Source of the DNA: Halosimplex amylolyticum
GTDB lineage: Archaea; Halobacteriota; Halobacteria; Halobacteriales; Haloarculaceae
NCBI RefSeq assembly: GCF_051414035.1
Contig: NZ_JBLKNW010000001.1
Span: forward strand, 1,116,001 to 1,180,000
Reading direction: 5' to 3'
Length of the DNA: 64,000 nt
Below the pieces are notes generated by a model that ran no database searches, had not been told where the DNA came from, and saw only the letters and a list, made by a program, of their open reading frames with translations. A program made the position numbers and the translations under genes. Shown here piece after piece: positions 52,643 to 60,049 of the stretch (position 1 is the first letter of the stretch; each line of letters starts with the position of its first letter).

Positions 52643-53323
52643 GTGACCGACGCGTCCGACTCGTCGAGCGAGCGTGACCCGATGTCCGTCGGCACTCTAC
52701 CGCAGGGACTCTCGACGAAGTCGACCGTCCTCGTCGCGGGCTCGACCGACCCTTCGCGCCACGCCGTCGGCTTCCAGGTCATCTCTCGGCTCGGCGACGC
52801 CGACGATACGGTGCTGGCCGTCACGACGACCGAGAGCGCCGACGAGACCGTCGAGGCCGCCGAGAGCACGTATCCGGACGGAGACAGGCCGCCGCTCGGC
52901 GTGGTCGACACGGCGTCGAAACAGCAGTCACTCGCTGCGCCCGCCGGGGAGGTCCCGGTCGTCTACACGCCGGCTCCAGGGGATCTGGAGCGGCTGGTCG
53001 TCGGACTCACGGAACTGTCCGCGGGCGGTCCACCGGCGACGGGAGCGCGTCACCTCCTGGTCAGATCGCTGACGCCTGTCCTCGCGACCGTGCCGACCGA
53101 CCAGGTGTGTTCGGTGCTCCGGCAGATCTCGGGGATCCGGACCGATTCGGGCGTCACGCTCGTCGGCGTCGACTACACGGCCCACGACGAGGCGACGATG
53201 GCGGCGCTGGCCGAACGGGTCGACGGCGTCCTCTGGGTCGCGTCGGGACCCGACGGGGCACTGGACCTCGAGTACCAGCCGGTGAGGGGGCGCTTCGACG
53301 AGTTCTCCCGTCGACCGCGCTGA
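52643..53323 (+). CDS. DUF7504/HTR-like protein (RecA-like fold without clear Walker A)
   Basis: 226 residues, GTG start. The pattern 'STVLVAGSTDPSRHAVGFQ' then 'VLAVTTTESADETVE' matches haloarchaeal HTR-like proteins, which resemble KaiC/RecA domains. The nucleotide-binding loop is not canonical (GSTDPSRH instead of GxxxxGKT), so ATP binding is doubtful. It follows the zinc-ribbon gene by 3 nt. A signalling role is suggested for the family but unproven. Confidence 0.75.
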   Translation: MTDASDSSSERDPMSVGTLPQGLSTKSTVLVAGSTDPSRHAVGFQVISRLGDADDTVLAVTTTESADETVEAAESTYPDGDRPPLGVVDTASKQQSLAAPAGEVPVVYTPAPGDLERLVVGLTELSAGGPPATGARHLLVRSLTPVLATVPTDQVCSVLRQISGIRTDSGVTLVGVDYTAHDEATMAALAERVDGVLWVASGPDGALDLEYQPVRGRFDEFSRRPR

Positions 53324-53530
53324 ACAGCCCGATCTGTCGTCTACTCTGATATTGTGAGATTGCCTGGTCGCATTCAGCGGTCGAACGCCGTCTGTGATCC
53401 GCCCGTTCGTCTTCGATTCCGCTCGTCGGTGAACCGACCGGACACGCCGTCGTCCGTCTCCGGCCAGATTGTCGACTGTCCCCGACTGAGTATCGGTTGC
53501 TTTTTCGGCGGGAGTCGGGATCGATCGCGT

Positions 53531-53713
53531 ATGGGTTTTGGAAGCTACGACGAATCCGAGCAACAGGACCAGAGCGTCGACGCTGACGAAGGCGAGGGTG
53601 TGAGCGTCCACGAGAACGACCACGAGGGCGAGATCACGTTCGAGACAGAGGCCTCGACCGACGACCTCGTCGACCGGCTGTCTGCCATCAAGGACTCGGC
53701 CGACGACGCCTGA
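53531..53713 (+). CDS. DUF5786 family small acidic protein
   Basis: 60 residues from the ATG at 53531. TATA-like GCTTTTTC at 53499-53506 supports a leaderless start. 'MGFGSYDESEQQDQ' and 'ITFETEASTDDLVDRLSAIK' are typical of the haloarchaeal DUF5786 family, which is conserved but of unknown function. Very acidic. Confidence 0.82.
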   Translation: MGFGSYDESEQQDQSVDADEGEGVSVHENDHEGEITFETEASTDDLVDRLSAIKDSADDA

Positions 53714-53899
53714 AGCGGAAGTCGCGAGGGAGTACGCCGAGGAGAAGTACGTCGGCGAGTTCGGGACGTGACGGAGGTGATTCGGGACGGCGCGGTCGGG
53801 GTCGTCGAGAACGAGAGGGTGACGTCCTTCAACGCCTCGGGAGACCGACTGACGATCGACCACGTCGGTAGCGCGTTCTCACACGAACGGAACCGATAG
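53714..53899 (+). pseudogene. Possible degraded gene remnant: two short coding-like frames
   Basis: Right after DUF5786 a start-less frame encodes 'EAEVAREYAEEKYVGEFGT' and stops at 53769-53771. A GTG overlapping that stop (53768-53770, GTGA) opens a 43-codon frame to 53899 with ordinary composition ('VTEVIRDGAVGVVENERVTS'). Neither has a family I recognise, but codon use looks native and the GTGA junction is typical of real coupled genes. It could be the tail of a broken two-gene unit, or a genuine 43-residue protein. Confidence 0.35.
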
Positions 53900-53928
53900 C
53901 GTGGCCGTCGGCCCGTCGGTTCGCCGTC

Positions 53929-54621
53929 CTAATCGCGGGACGGGGTCTCGGTCGGTCGGTCGTCGTCGCCGAGCACCTCAATCGCCTCTCGGACGGCAGT
54001 CCGCGAGCCGACGAGCGTGACGTGCTCGCCGAGTTCGACAGTCCCATCGCGGTCGGGCAGGTGGGCGTCGACCTCGTCGCCGACCATCACGATCAGGACC
54101 TGTTCGGGGAGTCGCTCGTCCAGTTCCGCGATCGTCGACCCGACGAGGTCCGGGTTCGTGACTGCGACCTCCTGGACGTCGCCGCGGTCCCCGAGCGACT
54201 CCATCCACCGGGTCATCGCCGGTGACTCCATGTGGGAGTCCAGCATCCGCGCCGTCGCGTCGGACCTCGACACGGTTTCGATGCCGAGTTCCTCGAACGG
54301 GTCGGCGTTTCCGCGCCTGTTGACGCGAGCGATGACGGAGTCGGGGTCGAACCGGCTCCTGACCAGCTGGGCGGCGAGCAGGTTCGAGTCGTCGTTGCCG
54401 GTCGCGACGACGACGACGTCCGCGTCGGCGACGCCGGCCTCGTCGAGGGTCGAGACGTCAGTCCCGTCGCCCCGATGAACCCGGTACCCTCGCCGTTCGA
54501 GAGTCCGTGCGCGCTCGTCGTCTCGTTCGACGATCAGGACTGAATCGCCTCGCACGTCGAGCCGATCGGCGATCCGTCGACCGACCGTTCCGCCGCCGAT
54601 GAGGTGTATCGTATCGCTCAT
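53929..54621 (-). CDS. trkA: TrkA-type potassium channel/transporter regulatory subunit
   Basis: 230 residues. The N-terminal RCK/TrkA-N NAD-binding domain shows 'IHLIGGGTVGRRIADRL' (GxGxxG), the acidic residue at the end of beta2 in 'LIVERDD' and 'DVVVVATGNDDSNLLAAQL'. A TrkA-C domain covers about 140-220. It gates K+ uptake (TrkH-type) in response to nucleotides, which is central for a salt-in osmoadaptor. No membrane subunit is adjacent. Confidence 0.9.
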   Translation of the reverse strand: MSDTIHLIGGGTVGRRIADRLDVRGDSVLIVERDDERARTLERRGYRVHRGDGTDVSTLDEAGVADADVVVVATGNDDSNLLAAQLVRSRFDPDSVIARVNRRGNADPFEELGIETVSRSDATARMLDSHMESPAMTRWMESLGDRGDVQEVAVTNPDLVGSTIAELDERLPEQVLIVMVGDEVDAHLPDRDGTVELGEHVTLVGSRTAVREAIEVLGDDDRPTETPSRD

Positions 54622-55023
54622 GTGGGTGATGTCGTCGCTGTGGAGGGGGTGCCTGCGGGACCGATTATCGGGAAAGGAACGCGTGCGAAGTTACGGCCGC
54701 CGGTAGTAAACGATTGGGATTCTCCCGGAGGGGCGACTCATCGAGTGATCCGCCCGTCGGCGAGCGCTCCGAACGGGCCGCGCTCCGGAACCATCGTGCC
54801 TGGTCGACCTCGACGGAAGGCCCGGTCCGTCGGCTATTTACGTCGTGGGTACGGATTAGTAGGTAACCGAAACACGCGTTATCCCCGGGAAGGCTGTGCG
54901 TTCGGGGGGAGTCGCTCGTCGCGACTCGCCTCGTCCGGCCGTCGAAGTGGCGTTTCACCTCCGACTCTCCTCCGTTGGCGGACTCTGCAAGGGGTTCTGG
55001 GATCACTCTGATCGGACCCAACT
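54622..55023. other. 402-bp divergent region between trkA and RNase J genes
   Basis: No gene is seen. The clearest plus-strand TATA-like element is CTATTTAC at 54834-54841, which would give the RNase J mRNA a leader of roughly 160 nt; nothing TATA-like lies 27 bp before the RNase J ATG. Other short frames here are GC-noise. Confidence 0.45.
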
Positions 55024-56367
55024 ATGGAAATCGAAATCGCAACTATCGGCGGCTACGAGGAAGTCGGCCGCCAGATGACGGCCGTCCGTGCCGGAGACGA
55101 CGTCGTCGTCTTCGACATGGGCCTCAACCTCTCGAAGGTACTGATCCACGACGACGTCCAGACCGAGCGGATGCACAGCCTCGACCTGATCGACATGGGC
55201 GCGATCCCCGACGACCGCGTCATGTCCGATCTGGAAGGCGACGTGAAGGCAATCGTGCCGACGCACGGTCACCTCGACCACATCGGCGCCATCTCCAAAC
55301 TGGCTCACCGCTACGACGCGCCCATCGTCGCCTCGCCGTTCACGCTCGAGCTCGTCAAGGAAGAGATCCAGGACGAGTCGAAGTTCAGCGTCCAGAACGA
55401 CCTCGTCGAGATGGACGCCGGCGAGACGATGTCGATCGGCGACCGGAACGAACTGGAGTTCGTGAACGTCACCCACTCGATCATCGACGCCATCAACCCG
55501 GTCCTGCACACGCCCGAGGGGGCTATCGTCTACGGCCTCGACAAGCGCATGGACCACACGCCGGTCATCGGCGACCCCATCGACATGAAGCGCTTCCGCG
55601 AGATCGGGCGTGAGGACAACGGCGTCCTCTGTTACATCGAGGACTGCACGAACGCGAACAAGAAGGGGCGGACGCCGAGCGAGTCCGTCGCCCGGAGCCA
55701 CCTCCGCGACGTGATGGGGAGTCTCGAAGACTACGACGGCGGTATCGTCGCGACGACGTTCAGTTCCCACATCGCACGGGTCACCTCGCTCGTCGAGTTC
55801 GCCGAGGAGATCGGTCGCGAACCCGTCCTGCTCGGCCGCTCGATGGAGAAGTACTCCGGCACCGCCGAGCGCATCGGCGCCGTGGAGTTCCCGGACGACC
55901 TGGGGATGTACGGCCACCGCCAGTCCGTCGACAGGGCGTTCGAACGGATCATGAACGAGGGCAAGGAGAACTTCCTGCCCGTCGTCACCGGCCACCAGGG
56001 CGAGCCGCGCGCGATGCTCACCCGGATGGGCCGCGGCGAGACGCCCTACCAGATCGACGACGGCGACAAGGTCATCTTCTCGGCGCGGGTCATCCCGGAG
56101 CCGACGAACGAGGGCCAGCGCTACCAGTCCGAGAAGCTGCTGGGCATGCAGGGCGCGCGCATCTACGACGACGTCCACGTGTCGGGTCACCTGCGTTCGG
56201 AGGGCCACTACGAGATGCTCGACGCGCTCCAGCCCCAGCACGTCATCCCGGCTCACCAGGACATGGCCGGCTTCTCCGGGTACGTCGACCTCGCGTCCAG
56301 TGAGGGGTACAAACTCGGTCGGGACCTGCACGTCACGTCGAACGGCAACACCATCCAGCTGGTGTAG
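55024..56367 (+). CDS. rnj: Archaeal RNase J (beta-CASP 5'-3' exoribonuclease)
   Basis: 447 residues, the length of euryarchaeal RNase J, which lacks the bacterial C-terminal domain. The metallo-beta-lactamase motif HGHLDH is at 81-86, followed by the beta-CASP domain and 'HVIPAHQDMAGFSGYVDLA' near the C-terminus. It degrades 5'-monophosphorylated RNA in the 5'-3' direction. With aCPSF1 at 50219, two beta-CASP nucleases of archaeal RNA turnover lie within 6 kb, separated by small conserved genes and trkA. Confidence 0.94.
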   Translation: MEIEIATIGGYEEVGRQMTAVRAGDDVVVFDMGLNLSKVLIHDDVQTERMHSLDLIDMGAIPDDRVMSDLEGDVKAIVPTHGHLDHIGAISKLAHRYDAPIVASPFTLELVKEEIQDESKFSVQNDLVEMDAGETMSIGDRNELEFVNVTHSIIDAINPVLHTPEGAIVYGLDKRMDHTPVIGDPIDMKRFREIGREDNGVLCYIEDCTNANKKGRTPSESVARSHLRDVMGSLEDYDGGIVATTFSSHIARVTSLVEFAEEIGREPVLLGRSMEKYSGTAERIGAVEFPDDLGMYGHRQSVDRAFERIMNEGKENFLPVVTGHQGEPRAMLTRMGRGETPYQIDDGDKVIFSARVIPEPTNEGQRYQSEKLLGMQGARIYDDVHVSGHLRSEGHYEMLDALQPQHVIPAHQDMAGFSGYVDLASSEGYKLGRDLHVTSNGNTIQLV

Positions 56368-56416
56368 TCGGCGGCCGCTGGCGGTCCGACTTCCCGCACA
56401 CCGTGCGCTACCCACT

Positions 56417-57481
56417 TCACTCGTTCTGGTCGTGCGTGTCGCGGATGGTGAACGGACCGATGGCGAGCGTCCGCTTGGTGACGCTGGCGACGCGGAGGAC
56501 GTACGACAACAGGACGAGGAACGGCGCCAGCGCGACCGTCACCGCGGCGCTGACGACGACGACCTCCGTCGGAATACCGAACACGGCACCCCCCGGCGTC
56601 CCGACCTCGTGGAACAGCAGCATGTAGACGGCCACGATCAGCGACGGGATCGCGGTGCCGAGGACGTACCGCGAGAGGTCGATGAGTTCCCACTGGATGT
56701 AGAGGGTCTTGAGGTGTTCGCGCGCGGGGGCGAACAGTTCCAGCGTGATGAGGAGTTCGTCCAGGCGCTCCTGGACGGGCTCGGGGATGTCTTCCTCGTA
56801 CTCGTTGCGGAGGCGGCGCGCGTCGAAGATCTTCAGCGAGTAGTTGAAATCCAGCGCGGCCGAGAGGACGTCGAACGACCCGAACGCGGCGCCGTCCAGC
56901 TGCTCGACCACCGTGTCGGCGTTGCTCTGGACGCCCGCGGTGAGGTTCTCGATCGCGTCTGCGACGTCAGCGGGAACGTCGTTGACCTCGAGTGCGCCCT
57001 CAACGGCCTCGGCGTCGTCGGCTGCCGCCTCGACGATGACGCGGATGAACGCGGACGGGTCCGACGGGGCGACCTCGGGGTCGACGTGGTCGGCGACGGT
57101 CTCGCGGACGGCCATCGTCCCGTCGAAGCGGTCGCGTTGCTCGTCTAACGTTCCGAACTCCTGGGAGAGGACGAGCTGGTTGAGCGTCACGACGAGCGTG
57201 ACGCCGGTGATGATGGCACCGATGAACGCCTGGAACGTCGTCTCGACCGGGTCGCCGGTCCGCAGGGCGCCGGTCACGTTCGGCGTCAGCGCGCCGACGA
57301 CGACGAGCGCGGCGAAGAAGACGAGTCCGACAGCGACCGCGATAGCCCGACGGTCCGCTTCGAAGAACAGCCAGAGCTTCACGCGGTTCTCGCCCGCCCG
57401 TTCGCGCAACGTGTCGGCCGAGTGTGCGTCCGAATCGGCCCGCGCCGCGTCGGCGTCGTCGCCGGTGGAAGCGTCTGACAC
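56417..57481 (-). CDS. Haloarchaeal four-helix membrane protein of unknown function
   Basis: 354 residues. Two N-terminal membrane helices (about 47-68 and 86-107) and two C-terminal helices (about 274-294 and 304-328) flank a soluble domain of about 165 residues with regularly spaced acidic and hydrophobic residues, probably helical. The layout resembles bestrophin-like or DUF4239-like channels only superficially. It converges with RNase J. I do not recognise the family with certainty. Confidence 0.75.
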   Translation of the reverse strand: MSDASTGDDADAARADSDAHSADTLRERAGENRVKLWLFFEADRRAIAVAVGLVFFAALVVVGALTPNVTGALRTGDPVETTFQAFIGAIITGVTLVVTLNQLVLSQEFGTLDEQRDRFDGTMAVRETVADHVDPEVAPSDPSAFIRVIVEAAADDAEAVEGALEVNDVPADVADAIENLTAGVQSNADTVVEQLDGAAFGSFDVLSAALDFNYSLKIFDARRLRNEYEEDIPEPVQERLDELLITLELFAPAREHLKTLYIQWELIDLSRYVLGTAIPSLIVAVYMLLFHEVGTPGGAVFGIPTEVVVVSAAVTVALAPFLVLLSYVLRVASVTKRTLAIGPFTIRDTHDQNE

Positions 57482-57532
57482 TGTCGGCTCTGTGCGAGAT
57501 ACGAGCGGTGGGTCCCTAAAACTCCGGCCGGG

Positions 57533-57832
57533 TTACGCGTGTTCGAGGCGGTACGGCCAGTAGTCGGCGTCGCGGAGCCCCTGCCCGACCGCCTTGTGGA
57601 AGTCGGGGAAGTCCTCGTACTCCTCCTGGTCGACGTGCTCGAATATCTCGGCGACGCTGACGACCGTCTCGTAGTCGATCCGGATCGGGTGGTCGCCGTA
57701 GTCGTCGACGAACTCCGACTGGGTCAGCGGGAAGTCCTCGGCCTCGTCGATCTTCTTCGCGAGCACCGCCTGCCCGTACTTGCGGCGTCCCTCGCTCCCC
57801 TCGTCGCCGTCGGGGTCGTGCGGCCAGTCCAT
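57533..57832 (-). CDS. DUF5785 family protein
   Basis: 99 residues from the ATG at 57830-57832; upstream in-frame codons run into a stretch without protein character. 'MDWPHDPDGDEGSEGRRKYG' followed by 'DYETVVSVAEIFEHVDQEEY' fits the haloarchaeal DUF5785 family, a small soluble protein of unknown function. It probably has its own promoter, ending 51 bp before the membrane-protein gene start. Confidence 0.8.
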   Translation of the reverse strand: MDWPHDPDGDEGSEGRRKYGQAVLAKKIDEAEDFPLTQSEFVDDYGDHPIRIDYETVVSVAEIFEHVDQEEYEDFPDFHKAVGQGLRDADYWPYRLEHA

Positions 57833-57996
57833 ACCCCTAACTGCGGACGAATCACGCAAAAGGATTTCTCTCTCGCGGCGCGACGGACCGAGCGCTGCTG
57901 ATCGGGACCTAATCATGTAGACATCAGGTACTTGCGTGCAGATCCCTGCGTGCGAACGTCGGCGCGATGCGGACGACGTCGCCACCAAAGAGAACT

Positions 57997-58314
57997 ATGA
58001 ACGAACAGAGAGTCTGGGCTGACGATTCCGACGTCTACGAGACCGATCTGGAATCGGTCGCGCCCGAATCAGCGTGCGTCGCCGTCTACAGAGCCGTGGC
58101 CGCACTCGCGAACACCGAACCCGAGTCCCTCGAACCGCTCGGGGAGGTCCTCGACCCCGACGCGCTCGACGCCCTCCTCGACGGGAGCGCCGACTCGACC
58201 GTCCGCTGTCGAGTCTCGTTCCGATACGAGGGTTTCCTCGTCGAGATCGTCGCCGGCGATTCGATCCGTCTCACACCGCTCCGCGAGGACGCTGTCGGCG
58301 AAGAGAGCGGTTGA
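57997..58314 (+). CDS. HalOD1 output-domain protein
   Basis: 105 residues. The domain runs from about residue 20 to 95 ('SACVAVYRAVAALANTEPES', 'DGSADSTVRCRVSFRYEGFLV'), matching HalOD1. As elsewhere in haloarchaea it occurs as a stand-alone small protein; a signalling output role is proposed for the family but unproven. It is the second HalOD1 protein of the window. Confidence 0.82.
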   Translation: MNEQRVWADDSDVYETDLESVAPESACVAVYRAVAALANTEPESLEPLGEVLDPDALDALLDGSADSTVRCRVSFRYEGFLVEIVAGDSIRLTPLREDAVGEESG

Positions 58315-58415
58315 CGACCGCACGAACGACGGCCCTCCGATTCCGCGTCGCCCGCCGTCTCGCCGCGGGGCGACGGGCGATCCACTCGGCTTTCTTTCGA
58401 CGGACCGGAAGACAG

Positions 58416-58991
58416 ATGCCCCAGGGACGGCCTCGTGCCTCCATGCCAGGCGCACGCATCACGAGCGGCGACCGCGTCACGCTCCGGTCCGTCGAAGCGG
58501 AGGACGTCCCGTTCCTCCAGCGGGCCAGCGCGAACGACGAGATCCGCTACCCCCTCGGCTCCTACTTGCGGAATCAGGAGGCCATGGACGTCTCCGCGGA
58601 GGACGGGACGGACCGGTTCCTGGTCTGTCTCGACGGCGAGGACGCCGGGCCGGGCCAAGTCGACGAGGACGAGGTGCGACGGATCGGCGCCGTGAACGCC
58701 GAGGAGATGCACTACCGCCGGCCCGAACTGGGCTACTGGTTGATCCCCGAGGTCCACGGCCAGGGCTACGGCAAGGAGGCCGTCGGGCTCGTGATCGACT
58801 ACGTCTTCCGCTCGTACGACAAGCCGGCGATCGGTGCCGGCGCGTTCGACCACAACGACGCTTCCCGGGGCCTGCTGGAGTCGCTCGGGTTCACCGAGGA
58901 AGGTCGCCGTCGGAAGTTCATGTTCGTCGACGGCGAGCACCGCGACATGGTGCAGTACGGCCTCTTGCGCGAGGAGTGGGAAGCCGACTGA
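58416..58991 (+). CDS. GNAT-family N-acetyltransferase (RimJ/RimL type)
   Basis: 191 residues from the ATG at 58416, chosen because TATA-like GCTTTCTTTC lies about 27 bp upstream; an in-frame ATG at 58443 would give 182 residues and a more family-like N-terminus. Motif A of GNAT reads 'IPEVHGQGYGKEAVGLVIDY' (Q/R-x-x-G-x-G/A), followed by 'DHNDASRGLLESLGFTEEG'. It transfers acetyl from acetyl-CoA to a protein N-terminus or small amine; the substrate is unknown. Confidence 0.9.
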   Translation: MPQGRPRASMPGARITSGDRVTLRSVEAEDVPFLQRASANDEIRYPLGSYLRNQEAMDVSAEDGTDRFLVCLDGEDAGPGQVDEDEVRRIGAVNAEEMHYRRPELGYWLIPEVHGQGYGKEAVGLVIDYVFRSYDKPAIGAGAFDHNDASRGLLESLGFTEEGRRRKFMFVDGEHRDMVQYGLLREEWEAD

Positions 58992-59022
58992 GACGGCGGG
59001 CGAGACGGGCACCCGATCCCGG

Positions 59023-59041
59023 CGGTTGTCCTGTGACAACG
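59023..59041 (+). promoter_or_regulatory. Palindromic operator, copy 1, before the oxidase-assembly operon
   Basis: CGGTTGTC-CTGT-GACAACG. TTGTC (59026-59030) and GACAA (59035-59039) are inverted around 4 bp. Five bases later comes the TATA-like AATTTAAC (59045-59052), which is 32 bp before the ATG at 59077. Two further copies with the same geometry are at 63461 and 63497. Position just upstream of the TATA box suggests an activator or a repressor that blocks TBP/TFB. Confidence 0.75.
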
Positions 59042-59076
59042 CGCAATTTAACCGATCGACGGAGACAGGGGGATCC

Positions 59077-59271
59077 ATGGACTCGATCCCGCTCTCGTGG
59101 CTCCCACTGGTGGGGCTGCTCGCGATCCCGTCGGCGCTTGCGTTCGCCCTCGGACTCGAACCGGTCGCGGTGCTGGCGATACTCAACACTGTCCTCATCG
59201 TGGTCGCCGTGCGGATCATGTTCGGATCGGCCGACGAGCAGTACCTCCCGGCTCGCCTGACCGGGAACTGA
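59077..59271 (+). CDS. Small membrane protein of the oxidase-assembly operon
   Basis: 64 residues with two hydrophobic segments (about 8-25 and 28-48) and a short soluble tail ('GSADEQYLPARLTGN'). It occupies the place where CcoS-like proteins occur next to CcoI/FixI copper ATPases in bacterial cbb3-oxidase assembly clusters; sequence similarity to CcoS is not evident. Its TGA overlaps the ATG of the SafE-like gene (TGATG). The start is set by the TATA element 32 bp upstream. Confidence 0.72.
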   Translation: MDSIPLSWLPLVGLLAIPSALAFALGLEPVAVLAILNTVLIVVAVRIMFGSADEQYLPARLTGN

Positions 59272-60047
59272 TGACGCCGCTCCAGGCGGCCGCGTCGGCC
59301 GGCAGCGAGGCGGGTCTCGTCGTGTTCGCGCTCGTCGGGCTGCTCGGTGGTGCCCACTGTCTGGGAATGTGCGGGCCGCTGGTGACGCTGTACGCCGACC
59401 GGCTGGGCGGCGACGGCCCCGCCGGGTGGACGGCGATCCGCCAGCACCTGCTGTTCAACCTCGGTCGGACGGCGAGTTACGCGCTGATCGGGGCCGCGAT
59501 GGGCGCGCTGGGTGCCGTGCTGTACGACGCCGCCGGCGTCGCGGCGGTGGCCGACGACGTGCGAGCGGTCGCCGGCGTGCTGGTCGGCGGGTTCATCCTG
59601 CTGACCGGTGCGAACTACGCGCTCACCGGCTCGACCGGCGGCGCCCTCGGCCACGGCTGGACGCCCTCGGCTTTCCAGCGGGTGAGCGGCGCGCTGATGG
59701 AGCGCGTCGACCGCTGGGTCCGCGGCCCGCGAATCGCCGCGCTGGGCGCCGTCCACGGACTGCTGCCGTGCCCGCTGCTGTACCCCGCGTTCCTCTACGC
59801 GTTCGCCACCGGGTCGCCGGCCTACGGCGGCCTGGCGCTTGCGTCCCTCGGACTGGCGACCGTGCCGGCGGTGTTCGCCTACGGCGTCGCGTTCCAGTCC
59901 GTCTCGCCGCGGATCCAGGGACCGCTCCACCGCGCGCTCGGCGTCGCCTTCCTTCTCATGGGCTACCTCCCGCTCGCTCACGGCCTGATGCTGCTGGGTG
60001 TCCACCTGCCACACCCGCCGCTGCCCGCCTACCAGCCGCTGGGGTGA
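59271..60047 (+). CDS. SafE/TauE-like membrane protein of cytochrome oxidase copper assembly (CcoA/CcoH-neighbour type)
   Basis: 258 residues, about six membrane helices. The N-terminal 'VGLLGGAHCLGMCGPLVTL' carries the H-C-x-x-M-C motif typical of the 'sulfite exporter TauE/SafE' proteins encoded with CcoI-type copper ATPases, and is likely to bind copper. A second 'GLLPCPLLYPAF' motif repeats in the C-terminal half. Its start overlaps the previous stop and the copper ATPase starts 2 nt after its own stop, so the three genes form a tight operon. Confidence 0.85.
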   Translation: MTPLQAAASAGSEAGLVVFALVGLLGGAHCLGMCGPLVTLYADRLGGDGPAGWTAIRQHLLFNLGRTASYALIGAAMGALGAVLYDAAGVAAVADDVRAVAGVLVGGFILLTGANYALTGSTGGALGHGWTPSAFQRVSGALMERVDRWVRGPRIAALGAVHGLLPCPLLYPAFLYAFATGSPAYGGLALASLGLATVPAVFAYGVAFQSVSPRIQGPLHRALGVAFLLMGYLPLAHGLMLLGVHLPHPPLPAYQPLG

Positions 60048-60049
60048 CG

